Assembly: GCF_001953055.1 (NCBI RefSeq) | Contig: NZ_CP019044.1 | Span: 1,488,001-1,552,000, forward strand | Reading direction: 5' to 3' | Origin: Salaquimonas pukyongi | Lineage (GTDB): Bacteria > Pseudomonadota > Alphaproteobacteria > Rhizobiales > Rhizobiaceae | Length of the DNA stretch: 64,000 nt | Part shown: positions 54,763 to 63,915 of the stretch, piece after piece | How the letters are laid out: every line of letters begins with the position of its first letter | Position numbering within the stretch: position 1 is the stretch's first letter | Made by a program: the position numbers and the translations under genes | Notes under the pieces: generated by a model | Told to the model about the DNA's origin: nothing | What the model saw: the letters and a program-made list of their open reading frames with translations, nothing else | The model's database searches: none

Positions 54763-55968
54763 ATGGCGTGGTATTCGTATCTGAGACGTGGCGAGAATGG
54801 CGCTTCGGCGCTGCGGGGCGGTGATGCACCGCTTTCCCTGTCACAGGATGATTTGCAGCATGCCGCAGAACCGGCCCTTTCTGCATCGCCGGACAGCCAG
54901 CCTGATCCAAAGCAAGCAATGGAAAGCATGCCGGCCAATGACGAGCCCGCAGCAGAGATCGGCGAAACACCACCGATTGACACCCCTTCCCTTTCCGGCC
55001 TTGTGCTGGAGCCGGGCGCCCGGGGCCCCAAACATACCGGCCATAATCGCGTCGGCGGCGTTGCGCTGGCCCTTGGTGGCGGCGTTGCCAAGGGCTGGGC
55101 CCATATCGGCGTTCTCAAGGCGGTGGAAGAATACGGCCTGCCGGTCAAGATGATTGCCGGGACTTCGATCGGCGCCCTGGTTGGCGGTGCCTATCTGTCG
55201 GGCGTGATGGACGAACTGGAAGCCTTTGCCCGCTCACTGACCAAATCCAATGTGGTGCGCTATCTCGACTTTACCCTGCGTGGCAGTGGTCTGATTTCAG
55301 GCGCACGCCTCGCCGCCCGCATGGAAGAGCACATGTCGGACGTCTCCATCGAAAAACTGGACCGGCCTTTCGTTGCTGTCGCAACCGACATACGGAGCGG
55401 TCATGAAGTATGGTTGTCGGACGGGCCGATTGTTCCGGCCATCCGCGCTTCCTACGCCCTGCCCGGCGTCTTTACCCCGGTGCTGCACGGCGGCCGCCAA
55501 TTGGTCGACGGCGCCCTGGTCAACCCTGTTCCGGTTTCCGTTTGCCGGGCCTATGAGCCGGATCTTGTCATCGCAGTCAATCTTGCCGGCACCGCCTTCG
55601 GCAAGGGGACGGTCATCCGCCAGTCCCACTATCAGCACCTGGAAGATGCATTTGCCGATGATGCCATTTCACAGGCCGCGCCCTGGTTTTCCTTCATGCA
55701 TGCGAAAGGAAAAGCCAGCCAGCGGGAGAACCGCATTGGCGTTACCTCGGTGATGGTGGAAGCATTCAACATCATTCAGGACCGCATCGCCCGCGCACGG
55801 CTTGCCGGCGATCCTCCGGACTTCACAATCCGCCCCAAACTGAATGAAATCGGCCTGATCGATTTTCACAAGGCCGACGATGCCATCCGCCTCGGCTATG
55901 ATGAGATGATGATGCGTCTGCGCGAACTGGAAGATCAGGGCGTGCTGGACCAGATCGTCAGCCTGTAG
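54763..55968 (+). CDS. patatin-like phospholipase family protein
   Basis: 401 residues. Oxyanion-hole GGGVAKGWAHIGVLKA, nucleophile GxSxG in MIAGTSIGALVGGAY and the catalytic Asp in LVDGALVNPVPV. Patatin-type lipases (RssA/YchK group) cleave acyl chains. The first ~90 residues are a polar, Pro/Asp-rich extension. The start is divergent from ftsB. Confidence 0.9.
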   Translation: MAWYSYLRRGENGASALRGGDAPLSLSQDDLQHAAEPALSASPDSQPDPKQAMESMPANDEPAAEIGETPPIDTPSLSGLVLEPGARGPKHTGHNRVGGVALALGGGVAKGWAHIGVLKAVEEYGLPVKMIAGTSIGALVGGAYLSGVMDELEAFARSLTKSNVVRYLDFTLRGSGLISGARLAARMEEHMSDVSIEKLDRPFVAVATDIRSGHEVWLSDGPIVPAIRASYALPGVFTPVLHGGRQLVDGALVNPVPVSVCRAYEPDLVIAVNLAGTAFGKGTVIRQSHYQHLEDAFADDAISQAAPWFSFMHAKGKASQRENRIGVTSVMVEAFNIIQDRIARARLAGDPPDFTIRPKLNEIGLIDFHKADDAIRLGYDEMMMRLRELEDQGVLDQIVSL

Positions 55969-55991
55969 GCTGCATCAGCATACACACGATA

Positions 55992-56420
55992 CTATCCCGC
56001 GATATACTGTTTGAGTTCCTCGGCCTCACGCTCTGCCTGCTCGATCTTGTGCTTGACCACGTCGCCGATCGAAATGATGCCGGCAAGCTTTCCGCCCTCG
56101 ATGACGGGTATGTGGCGGAACTTGTTGCGGGTCATGATGCCCATCACTTCATCAATCGTGCTTTGCCGGTCGCAGGAAACGACCTTCTTCGTCATGCAGA
56201 CGGATATCGGCTGATCGAGTGCATCCGCGCCCCTGGCTGCCACCTGACGAACGATATCGCGTTCTGAAACGATACCGCAGACTTTTTCATTGCCGTCGAG
56301 GATGACGATGGCACCAATCCGGTTTTCTGCCAGCGTCCTGGAAACGCTGCCGAGCGAAGCTTCCGGTTCGGCGGTGATGACGTTGTTGCCCTTGCCGGCA
56401 AGGATGGACGAAATGTTCAT
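55992..56420 (-). CDS. CBS-domain protein
   Basis: 142 residues, two CBS domains: TAEPEASLGSVSRTLAENRI...GIVSERDIVRQ and DRQSTIDEVMGIMTRNKFRHIPVIEGGKLAGIISIGDVV. Adenosyl-nucleotide-binding stand-alone CBS proteins are common in alphaproteobacteria. ATG 56420 is fixed by GGAGGT 6 bases upstream; a longer frame to 56612 lacks support. Confidence 0.92.
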   Translation of the reverse strand: MNISSILAGKGNNVITAEPEASLGSVSRTLAENRIGAIVILDGNEKVCGIVSERDIVRQVAARGADALDQPISVCMTKKVVSCDRQSTIDEVMGIMTRNKFRHIPVIEGGKLAGIISIGDVVKHKIEQAEREAEELKQYIAG

Positions 56421-56493
56421 GGCGCGACCTCCATTTCCTGCATCCGCACGCAGCAAATGCTCTGCCCTATTGCAACGCCGAATCGGCAACAAA

Positions 56494-57240
56494 TCAAGCA
56501 GATAACGTGCTGTTTTTGCGTTCAAACAGCGAAAAGCCGAATATTCCGGCGGCAAAACCGCCAATATGGGCATGCCAGGCGATGGCATTTTCAGAGCCCG
56601 GCACACCGACAATGCCGCTTCCGAACGCCAGATTCATTACCATCCAGACAATAAAGAAGACGACGAATTGCCGGTTGGTGAAGCTTTCGGCCAGCGACAA
56701 TGCCGGAATATCATGGCGAAACCCTCGCCCTGCCCTGCCCGCAAGCGGATTGAAAATAAACCGCATGGCAGCCCCCATGTGACCCGACACGGCAGCCGAT
56801 GCCCCGATCATCGGCACGAGCGCATCAGGATCAGCCAGATATTGAGCAAGCGCGCCACAGGCAGTGGCGAATACGGAAAGTGCCAGGAAACGAAAAGCCC
56901 CGAAACGCCGCGCCACCGGCGTGCCGAATGCAAACATCCACACAATGTTGACACCAAGATGCAGCCAGCCCCCATGGAGCAGACCGTATGTGACCGGGGT
57001 CCAGTATATCGCCTCGGGATAGGGGACCAGCGCGCCTGCCTGCCCGAACATGGCCGGAATGAATGCAAACAGCAGGATGATTTCGATGTTCTGTTCAGGT
57101 GACAGGAGCAGCACCCGCACGCAATGGATGGCAACCAGGACAACGGCCAGGGCTGTAACGGCACGCGGCAGGTTGAACACCGGTTCTGCTGCAGGTTCTG
57201 CCACAGGTTCTTGATGATCATTGTTCTGAAAGTCGGACAA
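56494..57240 (-). CDS. rhomboid family intramembrane serine protease
   Basis: 248 residues. Six or more hydrophobic segments; serine region MIGASAAVSGHMGAAMRF, the HGGWLHLGVNIVWMFAFG loop and the catalytic His in IAWHAHIGGFAAGIFGF. The usual GxSG reads GASA, a variant seen in alphaproteobacterial rhomboids. TTG 57240 is chosen because GGAG lies 6 bases upstream and a minus-strand terminator (57329-57356) sits between it and the longer-frame starts. Confidence 0.85.
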   Translation of the reverse strand: MSDFQNNDHQEPVAEPAAEPVFNLPRAVTALAVVLVAIHCVRVLLLSPEQNIEIILLFAFIPAMFGQAGALVPYPEAIYWTPVTYGLLHGGWLHLGVNIVWMFAFGTPVARRFGAFRFLALSVFATACGALAQYLADPDALVPMIGASAAVSGHMGAAMRFIFNPLAGRAGRGFRHDIPALSLAESFTNRQFVVFFIVWMVMNLAFGSGIVGVPGSENAIAWHAHIGGFAAGIFGFSLFERKNSTLSA

Positions 57241-57328
57241 GAAGCGCTCCGCATCGAAATGGATCGTGCAGACACTGCCTGCGGGGCAAACCCTAGTCAA
57301 TCGCTGCAAACGCACCATCACAGCACAT

Positions 57329-57356
57329 AAAAAACCGCCCGGACAATGCCGGGCGG
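57329..57356 (-). terminator. minus-strand Rho-independent terminator with no assigned gene
   Basis: On the minus strand CCGCCCGG-CATTGT-CCGGGCGG is a perfect 8-bp stem followed by TTTTTT (57329-57334). No plus- or minus-strand coding gene ends nearby, so it may end an unrecognised short transcript. Confidence 0.75.
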
Positions 57357-57724
57357 TGGTCATGTCCCCCATGATACCCGTCCCACAACGAGTTCGAGGA
57401 ATACCGAAGTTGTTACGTACGGAGCAAAAAATTCCGTCACGTGGATCGCAGTTGTGATCTCACATCCAGCGCGCCGGCGCAATCGAAACCATTTGTTAAC
57501 CTTAATGTCAGGGCCGGGCGTTTGGACCGCCCTGTCCACAAGTCATTCGGCCCGGCCTGTCGCCTGACCGCTGCCCGGTCTGGCATGATCCCTGCTCCCT
57601 GGTGTGCGGGCCTCCCGGCTTTTTCGCCGGATGTCCGGCAATGGCACAACGCAACAGGCAGTAAAGCCTCCCCTGCGCGATGCCGTGTCACAACGAAAAC
57701 ACTGGGACGGGAAAGTGTATTGAT

Positions 57725-58396
57725 ATGAGACATGCCGCTACAAGGGAACTCTTCGGCTACTGGAACCGGCTGCGCGGGCACCGCAATGCGCCAAGGCGCG
57801 ATGAGGTTGAACCAAGCGATATTCGCCTGCTTTTGTCTGATACCTTTATTCTGGAGGTCTCCGGCGCGCTCAAGACGATCAGCTATCGCCTGGCCGGCAC
57901 CAGAATTTGTGCGATTTTCGGCCGCGAGTTGAAGGGATATGGCTACCTTGGTCACTGGAGCGAGCGTGACAGTTTTGACATTGCCCGTGTCCTGGCGAGG
58001 GTTTATCGCGACTTTGAGCCCGTGCTGGTCGTCATGCGCGGTACGACTGACAGCGGAAAACAGGCTGATTTCGAGGTGTTGTTGTTGCCTTTGGAGCCGA
58101 TGCCCGATGGCAGCGCCCGCATCATCGGCATGGCAGTTAGCGAAAAGGACCAGTTCTGGCTGGGAACCGAGCCGATCACCGAATGCACGATTCGCTCCGC
58201 CCGCAGCATCGATCCCGCCGATGGACAGGAATCACCCGGTGAAAACTGGAAGGCCAATGAAGCGCCGCCCCTTTCGCCCCAGCTGACGCCGCCTGACGGT
58301 GTTTTCAACTATATCGAAGCGGTGTCGGAAACCGTCATCGCGCCCCATGCCAAAAAAGTCCGCCACCTCACGGTACATGAAGGCGGCAAAGAGTGA
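57725..58396 (+). CDS. PAS_5-type PAS domain protein
   Basis: 223 residues. The PAS_5 family pattern is visible: ATRELFGYWNRLRGHRNAPR, IRLLLSDTFILEV, YRLAGTRICAIFGRELKGY and the later LLLPLEPMPDGSARIIGMA. Function unknown; these proteins are widespread in Rhizobiales and often sit next to PilZ genes, as here. ATG 57725 is preferred over upstream extension. Confidence 0.85.
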   Translation: MRHAATRELFGYWNRLRGHRNAPRRDEVEPSDIRLLLSDTFILEVSGALKTISYRLAGTRICAIFGRELKGYGYLGHWSERDSFDIARVLARVYRDFEPVLVVMRGTTDSGKQADFEVLLLPLEPMPDGSARIIGMAVSEKDQFWLGTEPITECTIRSARSIDPADGQESPGENWKANEAPPLSPQLTPPDGVFNYIEAVSETVIAPHAKKVRHLTVHEGGKE

Positions 58397-58543
58397 TCGT
58401 CCAAATCCGTACATATCGTTGCGGGAAGTTTACCCAAACGGCCTGAAACGGCTGAAAAATTACCATTCATTAACCAGGTTGCTGCACAGTTCAGCGAAAC
58501 GGTTCCGGCCGATTCCTGTTTTGCCTGTAACATCAGCCTGGTC

Positions 58544-59158
58544 ATGACTGCGTTTGCAAAAAAAGAGATAGAATCCCTTCTAAGCGACACCGAGCGGGAG
58601 TTCTCGCGCGTCGACCTAACCTTGTTCGGCCGGTTCATGCTTGAAAACCGGCAGGAATATCCCTGTCAGGTTCTCAATATGTCACCTGGCAGTGCTGCGC
58701 TGATTGCACCGGTTTCGGGCAGTGTGGGCGAGCGTGTCATCGCCTATGTGGATCACGTTGGACGCCTGGAGGGCAAGATACTGCGCCTGCTCGAAGGCGG
58801 CTTTGCCATGAGCGTCAACGCAACCGAGCGCAAGCGCGACAAGCTGGCGGCAAAACTGACATGGCTCGCCAACCGCCACGAACTCAACCTGCCAGAAGAT
58901 CGCCGCCACGAGCGCATCAGCCCGCGCAATGCTGCCGGCATCATCAAGCTTGAAGATGGCCGGGTCTATCAGGCACGCATCATCGACCTTTCGCTTTCCG
59001 GCGCCGCGCTGGAGCTCAATGTGAAGCCTGCCATCGGCACGGTGCTGTGGCTGGGCAGAATGCGTGGACGGGTCGTCCGTCATTTCGACGAGGGCGTGGC
59101 GATCGAGTTCGCCATTGTGCAGACGCGCGATTCCCTGGAAGAGTATCTCGGCCGCTGA
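58544..59158 (+). CDS. tandem PilZ-domain protein
   Basis: 204 residues with two PilZ-like units. The second has RRHER (RxxxR) and DLSLSGAALEL (DxSxxG); the first has REFSR and NMSPGSAALIA. Both retain c-di-GMP-binding motifs. It lies after a PAS protein and before a BTLCP protease, suggesting a c-di-GMP-controlled surface function. Confidence 0.88.
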   Translation: MTAFAKKEIESLLSDTEREFSRVDLTLFGRFMLENRQEYPCQVLNMSPGSAALIAPVSGSVGERVIAYVDHVGRLEGKILRLLEGGFAMSVNATERKRDKLAAKLTWLANRHELNLPEDRRHERISPRNAAGIIKLEDGRVYQARIIDLSLSGAALELNVKPAIGTVLWLGRMRGRVVRHFDEGVAIEFAIVQTRDSLEEYLGR

Positions 59159-59234
59159 GCGCAGCATCGGCGATATAAAGCCGTTACCAACTCCTTAGAA
59201 TTTTAATCAAATCCATCTCAAACTTGCCGAAAAC

Positions 59235-59254
59235 TTGCCTCTGATTTGAGGCAA
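59235..59254 (+). other. short hairpin upstream of the BTLCP gene
   Basis: TTGCCTC-TGATTT-GAGGCAA is a perfect 7-bp stem with a 6-base loop, between the tandem PilZ gene and the BTLCP gene, without a T-run. Confidence 0.4.
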
Positions 59255-59341
59255 ACACGGTTCAAATGCACCCGCCGAAATTGGCTGGCGTGAAAGTTGT
59301 TTGTGTCAACCTGCCCTCGTTAACTGGGAAGGTGACACAAA

Positions 59342-59974
59342 ATGACAAACATCAAAAAAGCCAAAAAATGGCTCCTTGCTGCAAGCATCGCTGCAGCAGT
59401 TTCCTCCGCCAGCTCTGCCGGTGCCGGCCAACAGGCCATCATGGAAACGACGGGCCTCACATCGCAACCCATCGGACATTACGAGTACTGCCAGGCAAAC
59501 CGTTCAGATTGCCGCATCAAGGCGCGCAGCATGAAGCCGGAGCACTTAACGCGCGAGCGTTGGAGTGAGATGGTGGAAATCAACGCCTATGCCAACGCCA
59601 CGGTAACACCGGTTACCGATATGGACTATTTCGGCGTGCCGGAAATCTGGAGCATGCCGGAAGCCTATGGCGACTGCGAGGATTATGCATTGCTGAAGCG
59701 CCGCATGCTGATGCAGAAGGGTTGGCCCGCATCGGTTCTGCTGGTCACCGTGGTGCGCCAGCCCAATGGCGACGGTCATGCGGTTCTTACCGTACGTACA
59801 GACCGGGGCGATTTCATTCTCGACAATCTGAATGAACGCATCCTGCCCTGGAACGAGACCGAATACCGCTATCTGAAACGTCAGGCGGCTGCCCATTCAG
59901 GCAAATGGGAAGGCATCGCAGACCGCCGCAACGCAAAGGCGCTCGTGTCCTCGGTTGGCTCCGTCAACCAGTAG
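59342..59974 (+). CDS. bacterial transglutaminase-like cysteine peptidase (BTLCP)
   Basis: 210 residues with a signal peptide (LLAASIAAAVSSASSAGA). The Cys-His-Asp triad is in GDCEDYALLKRRM, DGHAVLTVRTDRG and FILDN. BTLCP proteins are periplasmic proteases related to LapG, which releases adhesins under c-di-GMP control; no lapD or adhesin gene is visible here. Confidence 0.9.
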   Translation: MTNIKKAKKWLLAASIAAAVSSASSAGAGQQAIMETTGLTSQPIGHYEYCQANRSDCRIKARSMKPEHLTRERWSEMVEINAYANATVTPVTDMDYFGVPEIWSMPEAYGDCEDYALLKRRMLMQKGWPASVLLVTVVRQPNGDGHAVLTVRTDRGDFILDNLNERILPWNETEYRYLKRQAAAHSGKWEGIADRRNAKALVSSVGSVNQ

Positions 59975-60108
59975 CGCAAACCCTTCGAAGGTTGAGACAG
60001 ATCCGGTCGTGTCCCCACCTTCCCCGTCCCAACGACCGGATCATGGGAGCCGTCAGCTGCATCACAATAGCAGCGGCGGCTCTCGCTTTTCTTGCCACGG
60101 ATTCTCGT

Positions 60109-60633
60109 TCAACATTCACTGAGGCCGGCCGAAAACCGCTTTGCATTGGCGGCATAGTGTTCGGCGGATTGCCGCAGGCCCTCAATGGCAGCTTCATCCA
60201 GCTGGCGCACCACCTTGCCCGGCATGCCGACGACCAGGGAATTATCGGGAATTGTCTTGCCTTCGGGAACCAGCGCCCCTGCGCCGATCAGGCAGTTGCG
60301 GCCGATCTTCGCCCCGTTGAGAACGGTTGCCCCCATGCCGATCAGTGAGTTTTCGCCGATTGTGCAGCCGTGGATGACCGCGTTGTGGCCGATGGTGCAG
60401 CCCTCGCCGATATCGACGGGAAACCCCGGATCGGTATGCAATACGCAATTGTCCTGAATGTTGGTGCGGTTGCCGATGGTGATGGGTTCATTGTCGCCGC
60501 GGATAACGGCGCCAAACCAGATCCCCACCTCTGCGCCGACAATGACATTTCCAATCACCGCAGCGCTCGGTGCAACCCAGCTAAAGCCCGCCGTCCGGTC
60601 CGGTTCCACCCCGTCAAGCATGTATAGCGTCAT
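60109..60633 (-). CDS. gamma-class carbonic anhydrase family protein
   Basis: 174 residues. Left-handed beta-helix hexapeptides (FGAVIRGDNEPITIGNRT, NIQDNCVLHTDPG, VDIGEGCTIGHNAVIHGCTI) with the zinc-ligand His residues of the gamma-CA fold. ATG 60633 has GGGGAAG upstream; the long frame to 60963 is not family-like. Often annotated as a transferase. Confidence 0.9.
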   Translation of the reverse strand: MTLYMLDGVEPDRTAGFSWVAPSAAVIGNVIVGAEVGIWFGAVIRGDNEPITIGNRTNIQDNCVLHTDPGFPVDIGEGCTIGHNAVIHGCTIGENSLIGMGATVLNGAKIGRNCLIGAGALVPEGKTIPDNSLVVGMPGKVVRQLDEAAIEGLRQSAEHYAANAKRFSAGLSEC

Positions 60634-60773
60634 GTTACTTCCCCGCCGGCCAGATGCCGTATGAAGCCAGGCAAATTCCGGATTTGCCGCGATCGCAAGG
60701 CCCGAACGCGCAAAAACCGAAGAGCACGTTCCTCTAACCGGGCCTCGGCGCAGCTCTTTATTGGAAACCACAC

Positions 60774-61109
60774 CTAGCGCACAAGAAGGGAAACAAAAAG
60801 GGCGGTTTCCACCAAAACCACGCCGGAAAAGAAACTCCACACCGTTCCCAGCACGAGGGTCATGAAAAAGGCCGGGCTTGGCAGAAGGTTTTGCAACCAG
60901 AACCGAAGCCCGTAATGAACGAGAAAAAACGGCCCGGCAAAGGTACACAGAACCAGCGACCACATCTTGTCGAGCGGTGTTTCAAAGCTCAACACAACGG
61001 CTTGCGTTTCCTCACCGCCGTTCTGTGGCGATTGAATGGCCTGATGCAGTGCATTGAGCAGCCCGGCTGCAACGAAACCGGTGGCAATAACATAGACAAT
61101 TGCGAGCAT
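60774..61109 (-). CDS. small membrane protein conserved in Rhizobiales
   Basis: 111 residues with three hydrophobic segments (VYVIATGFVAAGLLNAL, WSLVLCTFAGPFFLVHYGL, FFMTLVLGTVWSFFSGVVLV). No functional family recognised. The upstream 166 bp separate it from the divergent 272-aa gene. Confidence 0.75.
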   Translation of the reverse strand: MLAIVYVIATGFVAAGLLNALHQAIQSPQNGGEETQAVVLSFETPLDKMWSLVLCTFAGPFFLVHYGLRFWLQNLLPSPAFFMTLVLGTVWSFFSGVVLVETALFVSLLVR

Positions 61110-61275
61110 GGCGACCCCCTACTTTAACCATGTGTTTACCATCCTCCCAGCACTGTGCGGGCGGTGCAAGCACTACGCGCTGCTGATTCGGGAAAACTGA
61201 AAACATGGTTACGGCGCGCAGGCCCGCAGTGTGCCGCGTCACGAACCTGAATGCCTATACAGCCCAAGGGGAAAA

Positions 61276-62094
61276 ATGATGGTCAGCACCGTGGAAGATG
61301 CCGCCAGGCTGTTGGGCAGAACGCACGAGCAGCGCTTCGACCGCCTGGTGCCCAGCTACCACCACAAACGCCATCAGGCCGCTGCGCCGGCAGCACAAGC
61401 CGATGCCAAAGCGTTGTCGCAGTCTTTCATGGTGTTGCTGGCCAAACTCGCAGCAGCCATGACGGCAGCAGCCGTAATCATTTTCGCCATGGCGTCCTAT
61501 TACGGTGCCCTGGTCGCAAAAGGAGGGCATGAAACCGATACAACGCCGCGCCAGATCACAATCGCCAACGAAGTGCTCAATGTTCCGGCCAACATGATAC
61601 GCTTCCGCAGCCAGCGCAATTCAAGCATGATGGAAAGGCTTGATCTTTATCTCCACTGGCCCACTATGGCGGGATATTCTGCCGGCAAGGCAGCAATATT
61701 CGACGATCTGAAGGCCGGTGCCCCGCTGCTGTTCATCTCCATCGAGCCGCGGGACATGACGACCGACATGTCGGGCCGTGTTTCCACCATTTACGAGAAA
61801 TTCTTTGCCGGCCCGCCCATCGATGCCGGCCACGGACTGGTTCGGCGGGCGTTTTCTTCCGACAGCGCCTATTTCATGGAAGATCTGTATTACGAGATGG
61901 ACAGCCCCTATCCGTTCGCTGCCCGCTGCATCCGCGAAAGCGACCGCATCGCCGCCCCCTACTGCATTCGCGACATTCACATCGGCAAGGATTTGATGGT
62001 CGGCTACCGCTTTCACGCCAATCTGATCGGCGATTGGATGGCACTGGACCGGGCCGTGCGCAAGACGGTTACAGGTTTTCTCGCCAGGGGGTGA
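61276..62094 (+). CDS. hypothetical membrane-anchored protein
   Basis: 272 residues. One transmembrane segment near residue 60 (AAAMTAAAVIIFAMASYYGAL) then a likely periplasmic domain (NMIRFRSQRNSSMMERLDLY, FISIEPRDMTTDMSG, PFAARCIRESDRIAAPYCIR). Not recognised, though similar sequences occur in Rhizobiales. ATG 61276 is supported by AAGGGG 4-5 bases upstream. Confidence 0.75.
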   Translation: MMVSTVEDAARLLGRTHEQRFDRLVPSYHHKRHQAAAPAAQADAKALSQSFMVLLAKLAAAMTAAAVIIFAMASYYGALVAKGGHETDTTPRQITIANEVLNVPANMIRFRSQRNSSMMERLDLYLHWPTMAGYSAGKAAIFDDLKAGAPLLFISIEPRDMTTDMSGRVSTIYEKFFAGPPIDAGHGLVRRAFSSDSAYFMEDLYYEMDSPYPFAARCIRESDRIAAPYCIRDIHIGKDLMVGYRFHANLIGDWMALDRAVRKTVTGFLARG

Positions 62095-62124
62095 AGGAAA
62101 CCGGATAAACAGTCCGAGAAAAAA

Positions 62125-62325
62125 TCAGTCGAGATCGACGTCGAGGATTGCCATGGAGAAGTTGTAGTCCTCGTCTTCGTCCTTGTAGATGACACCGAGA
62201 AACTCGTCTTCCTTGTACAGCTCGCAGGAATCGTCCTTTTTCGGCCGCGCGCGAACCTGCAGCAGGTCATTGCCGAACAACCGGCGGAAATAGGCTTGTA
62301 GCTTTCCGATTTCTTCAGAAGTCAC
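62125..62325 (-). CDS. DUF3126 family protein
   Basis: 66 residues, DUF3126 pattern: TSEEIGKLQAYFRRLFGNDL, LQVRARPKKDDSCELY and NFSMAILDVDLD. Small rhizobial protein of unknown function. GTG 62325 has GGGGAGA 6 bases upstream; the frame extends to 62523 without family support. Confidence 0.9.
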   Translation of the reverse strand: MTSEEIGKLQAYFRRLFGNDLLQVRARPKKDDSCELYKEDEFLGVIYKDEDEDYNFSMAILDVDLD

Positions 62326-62420
62326 CGCATTCTCCCCTTTTTTCGCTTCGCTGGAGCGTTGCCGGGTTCTGGCACAGAGCGCATTGACATGCAATCGCTT
62401 TGCGGCGGCAAGAGGCCTGC

Positions 62421-62732
62421 CTAAAAGGCCGGCATGTCGCCGGTCACGCCATCCGCATCCACTTCCGGCAATGGCGCACAAATGGGGTTCTGGTGGCTGT
62501 TCTGATCCATGCTGGAGGCGCATTCGGCCGAAAGGCGCGAAAGCTGAATGTTCGTTCTCAGGGGCAGAACGTAGCGGGCATCCTGGTTGGCGGAGGTTTC
62601 CAGATCCTGCAAGGCGATCCTGAGTTCAGCCAGTTCCCGCGCAACCATCAGATCTGCCTCATCGCCGTGGGCAGAAGAGCCAGCCAGCAGCACAAAGGCA
62701 GCAGCAACAGCAGTCTTGTAAAGGGTTTTCAT
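62421..62732 (-). CDS. hypothetical secreted protein
   Basis: 103 residues with a signal peptide (MKTLYKTAVAAAFVLLAGSS then AHGDE). The mature part has two Cys (SAECASSMDQ and NPICAPL) and is otherwise polar. No family recognised. ATG 62732 is chosen for the signal peptide. Confidence 0.7.
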   Translation of the reverse strand: MKTLYKTAVAAAFVLLAGSSAHGDEADLMVARELAELRIALQDLETSANQDARYVLPLRTNIQLSRLSAECASSMDQNSHQNPICAPLPEVDADGVTGDMPAF

Positions 62733-62918
62733 GACGGGTCGTCTTTCCGCGTTCGCATCGGGGTAATGGGCGCAACCATAACCGATTGGCCGCTCACGCG
62801 GTCGCACATTCCCTCAACAATCCCGTGATGGGCCGTATCGAAAACGTGAAAACGGGAGTAAGGGCTGCCAATCCTGGCGGCAATCAGGGTTGCAATGCGG
62901 CAAGATTGCCGGGCGCAA

Positions 62919-63761
62919 TCAGCCGGCTTCGGACTGCTCTGCCAGGATCTGGTCCATGCTGCGGGAAGGTTCTGCACAACCGGCCACGCCCACCACACGG
63001 CCCGGCACGCCGGCAACCGTAACGTTGCTTTCGACTTCCTTGATGACCATGGAGCCGGCAGCAATACGGCTGCACTTGCCGATGCGGATATTGCCGAGAA
63101 CCGTCGCCCCTGCCCCGATCAGAACACCGTCATCGATCTTGGGATGGCGGTCGCCGGTTTCCTTTCCGGTTCCGCCCAGCGTGACGCCCTGAAGGATCGA
63201 GACATCGTTGCCGATGACGCAAGTCGCCCCGATTACCAGGCCGGTTGCGTGGTCAAGGAAGAAACCCCGGCCGATTTTCGCCTGCGGATTGATGTCGGTC
63301 TGGAAAACCTGCGAAGAGCGGCTCTGCAGATAAAGGGCAAAATCCTTGCGCCCATTGTACCAGGCCCAATTGGCCAGCCGGTGGGTTTGAATGGCATGGA
63401 ACCCCTTGAAGTACAAAATGGGCTCAATCAGCCGGTCGCAGGCCGGATCGCGGTCGTAAACGGCCGCAATATCGCTGCGCAGAATGTCGCCCCAGTCAGG
63501 ATCGGAGCGGTGCATGTCCTCAAACGACCGGTGAATGATATCGCCGGAAACCTCGCGATTGTGCAACCGCTCCGCGATACGGTGCGCCACGGCAGCCTCA
63601 AGCCCCGGCTGGTTCAAAATGGTCGAATAGATAAACGTACCCAGCATGGGTTCGCTTTCAACGATGGCCTTTGCTTCCCGGCAAACAGCTTGCCAAACCG
63701 GGTCCATGGAATGGATTTCGGCATTTGCCGGATTGGTTTGTGCGCCTTGTTTACCGCTCAT
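62919..63761 (-). CDS. cysE: serine O-acetyltransferase
   Basis: 280 residues. N-terminal helical domain (VWQAVCREAKAIVESEPMLG, LRSDIAAVYDRDPAC) and left-handed beta-helix (FFLDHATGLVIGATCVIGND, GAGATVLGNIRIG). It acetylates serine for cysteine synthesis. ATG 63761 has AAGGAAAGG 8 bases upstream; a GTG at 63788 is less supported. Confidence 0.93.
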   Translation of the reverse strand: MSGKQGAQTNPANAEIHSMDPVWQAVCREAKAIVESEPMLGTFIYSTILNQPGLEAAVAHRIAERLHNREVSGDIIHRSFEDMHRSDPDWGDILRSDIAAVYDRDPACDRLIEPILYFKGFHAIQTHRLANWAWYNGRKDFALYLQSRSSQVFQTDINPQAKIGRGFFLDHATGLVIGATCVIGNDVSILQGVTLGGTGKETGDRHPKIDDGVLIGAGATVLGNIRIGKCSRIAAGSMVIKEVESNVTVAGVPGRVVGVAGCAEPSRSMDQILAEQSEAG

Positions 63762-63915
63762 CGGTTCGGCCTTTCCTTGTAGTTTCACAGGGGCCTGCCC
63801 TGTTTATCGACGGGTTGTTACAAAAGATGGTAGCACAGCTTTTTCAGATCAAGGATCAAATTTCCTTCATGCTGCAACGTGTACGGTTGAATGGAAGGTT
63901 CAACTGCACCTGCAA

